From the NCBI GenBank assembly GCA_900768625.1, contig CAAGDO010000266.1:1-13202 (forward strand): a DNA stretch of 13,202 bases, given 5' to 3'. Position 1 is the first letter of the stretch; each line of letters begins with the position of its first letter. Of this stretch, positions 13,086-13,202 are shown in pieces. The translations under genes were made by a program, and so were the position numbers. The DNA comes from Bacteroidaceae bacterium (GTDB taxonomy: Bacteria > Bacteroidota > Bacteroidia > Bacteroidales > Bacteroidaceae). The notes beneath the pieces were generated by a model that searched no databases, had not been told where the DNA came from, and saw only the letters and a program-made list of their open reading frames with translations.

Positions 13086-13202
13086 GAAGTCGTCTGAACT
13101 TTTATGAAATTCAAGATTTGCCTTTATTTTTGAGGCGTTTTTGGGCCTTGAAGAAGGAGTGTAGCGAGCTACACGACTGATGAAAGGTCAAAAAACGGCC
13201 AA
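13086..13202 (+). mobile_element. MITE-like element, family 2, left part (runs off the window)
   Basis: It matches 10355-10471 with only a handful of changes, including GAAGTCGTCTGAACTTTT, the TATTTTTG box and the central GTGTAGC-GA-GCTACAC followed by GACTGA. It begins 11 bases after the stop codon of the Smr gene. The right end lies outside the window. Confidence 0.8.

Overview
The window looks like chromosomal DNA from a Prevotella-like member of the Bacteroidetes (Bacteroidota). The evidence is (i) protein sequences of Bacteroidetes type: TrmB with the FSDPQMKK motif, an Mrp/ApbC ATPase lacking the CxxC pair, a DUF2027-Smr fusion, and a secreted subtilisin with the Bacteroidetes-type N-terminal region; (ii) promoter-like boxes of the Bacteroidetes form TTTG-N19-TAnnTTTG; and (iii) a lack of strong Shine-Dalgarno sequences. 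The genus cannot be fixed from the sequence alone. No rRNA, tRNA, CRISPR array, phage gene or transposase gene was seen.

Left part, 1-3706: a hairpin-rich intergenic repeat (74-604) abuts a small signalling-like cluster. On the minus strand are a zinc-ribbon/FHA protein (605-1045) and a membrane-anchored, acidic, EF-hand-like protein (1199-2227). On the plus strand are a stand-alone LytTR DNA-binding protein (2734-3093) and an FHA/two-helix membrane/zinc-ribbon protein (3095-3706), one base apart. The divergent intergenic region holds a pair of 13-bp direct repeats with a 21-bp period, the geometry expected of a LytTR operator, and a 186-bp MITE-like palindrome whose right end carries a promoter-like box just ahead of the lytTR gene.

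Middle part, 3707-6194: a 120-bp imperfect palindrome, then a thioredoxin-fold lipoprotein gene (4303-4866) with a well-formed promoter, bracketed by two copies of the hairpin-rich repeat in inverted orientation. The right copy runs up to the start codon of an exported DNA/RNA non-specific endonuclease (5343-6194).

Right part, 6313-13074: exported S8 peptidase, xseA, xseB, trmB, mrp and a DUF2027-Smr gene, all on the plus strand. xseA and xseB encode the two subunits of exonuclease VII; xseB and trmB overlap by 14 bp. A second MITE-like family (193 bp, ends GAAGTCGTC) sits after trmB and after the Smr gene, with a half copy after the S8 peptidase gene. In two cases the first bases of the element form part of the stop codon.

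The most notable non-coding signal is that the two MITE-like families, with unrelated terminal repeats, share a central hairpin core (TAGCGRGCTA followed by GACYGA) whose stem differs by compensating changes. The most notable gene-level signal is the LytTR/FHA/zinc-ribbon/EF-hand-like cluster with its candidate operator.
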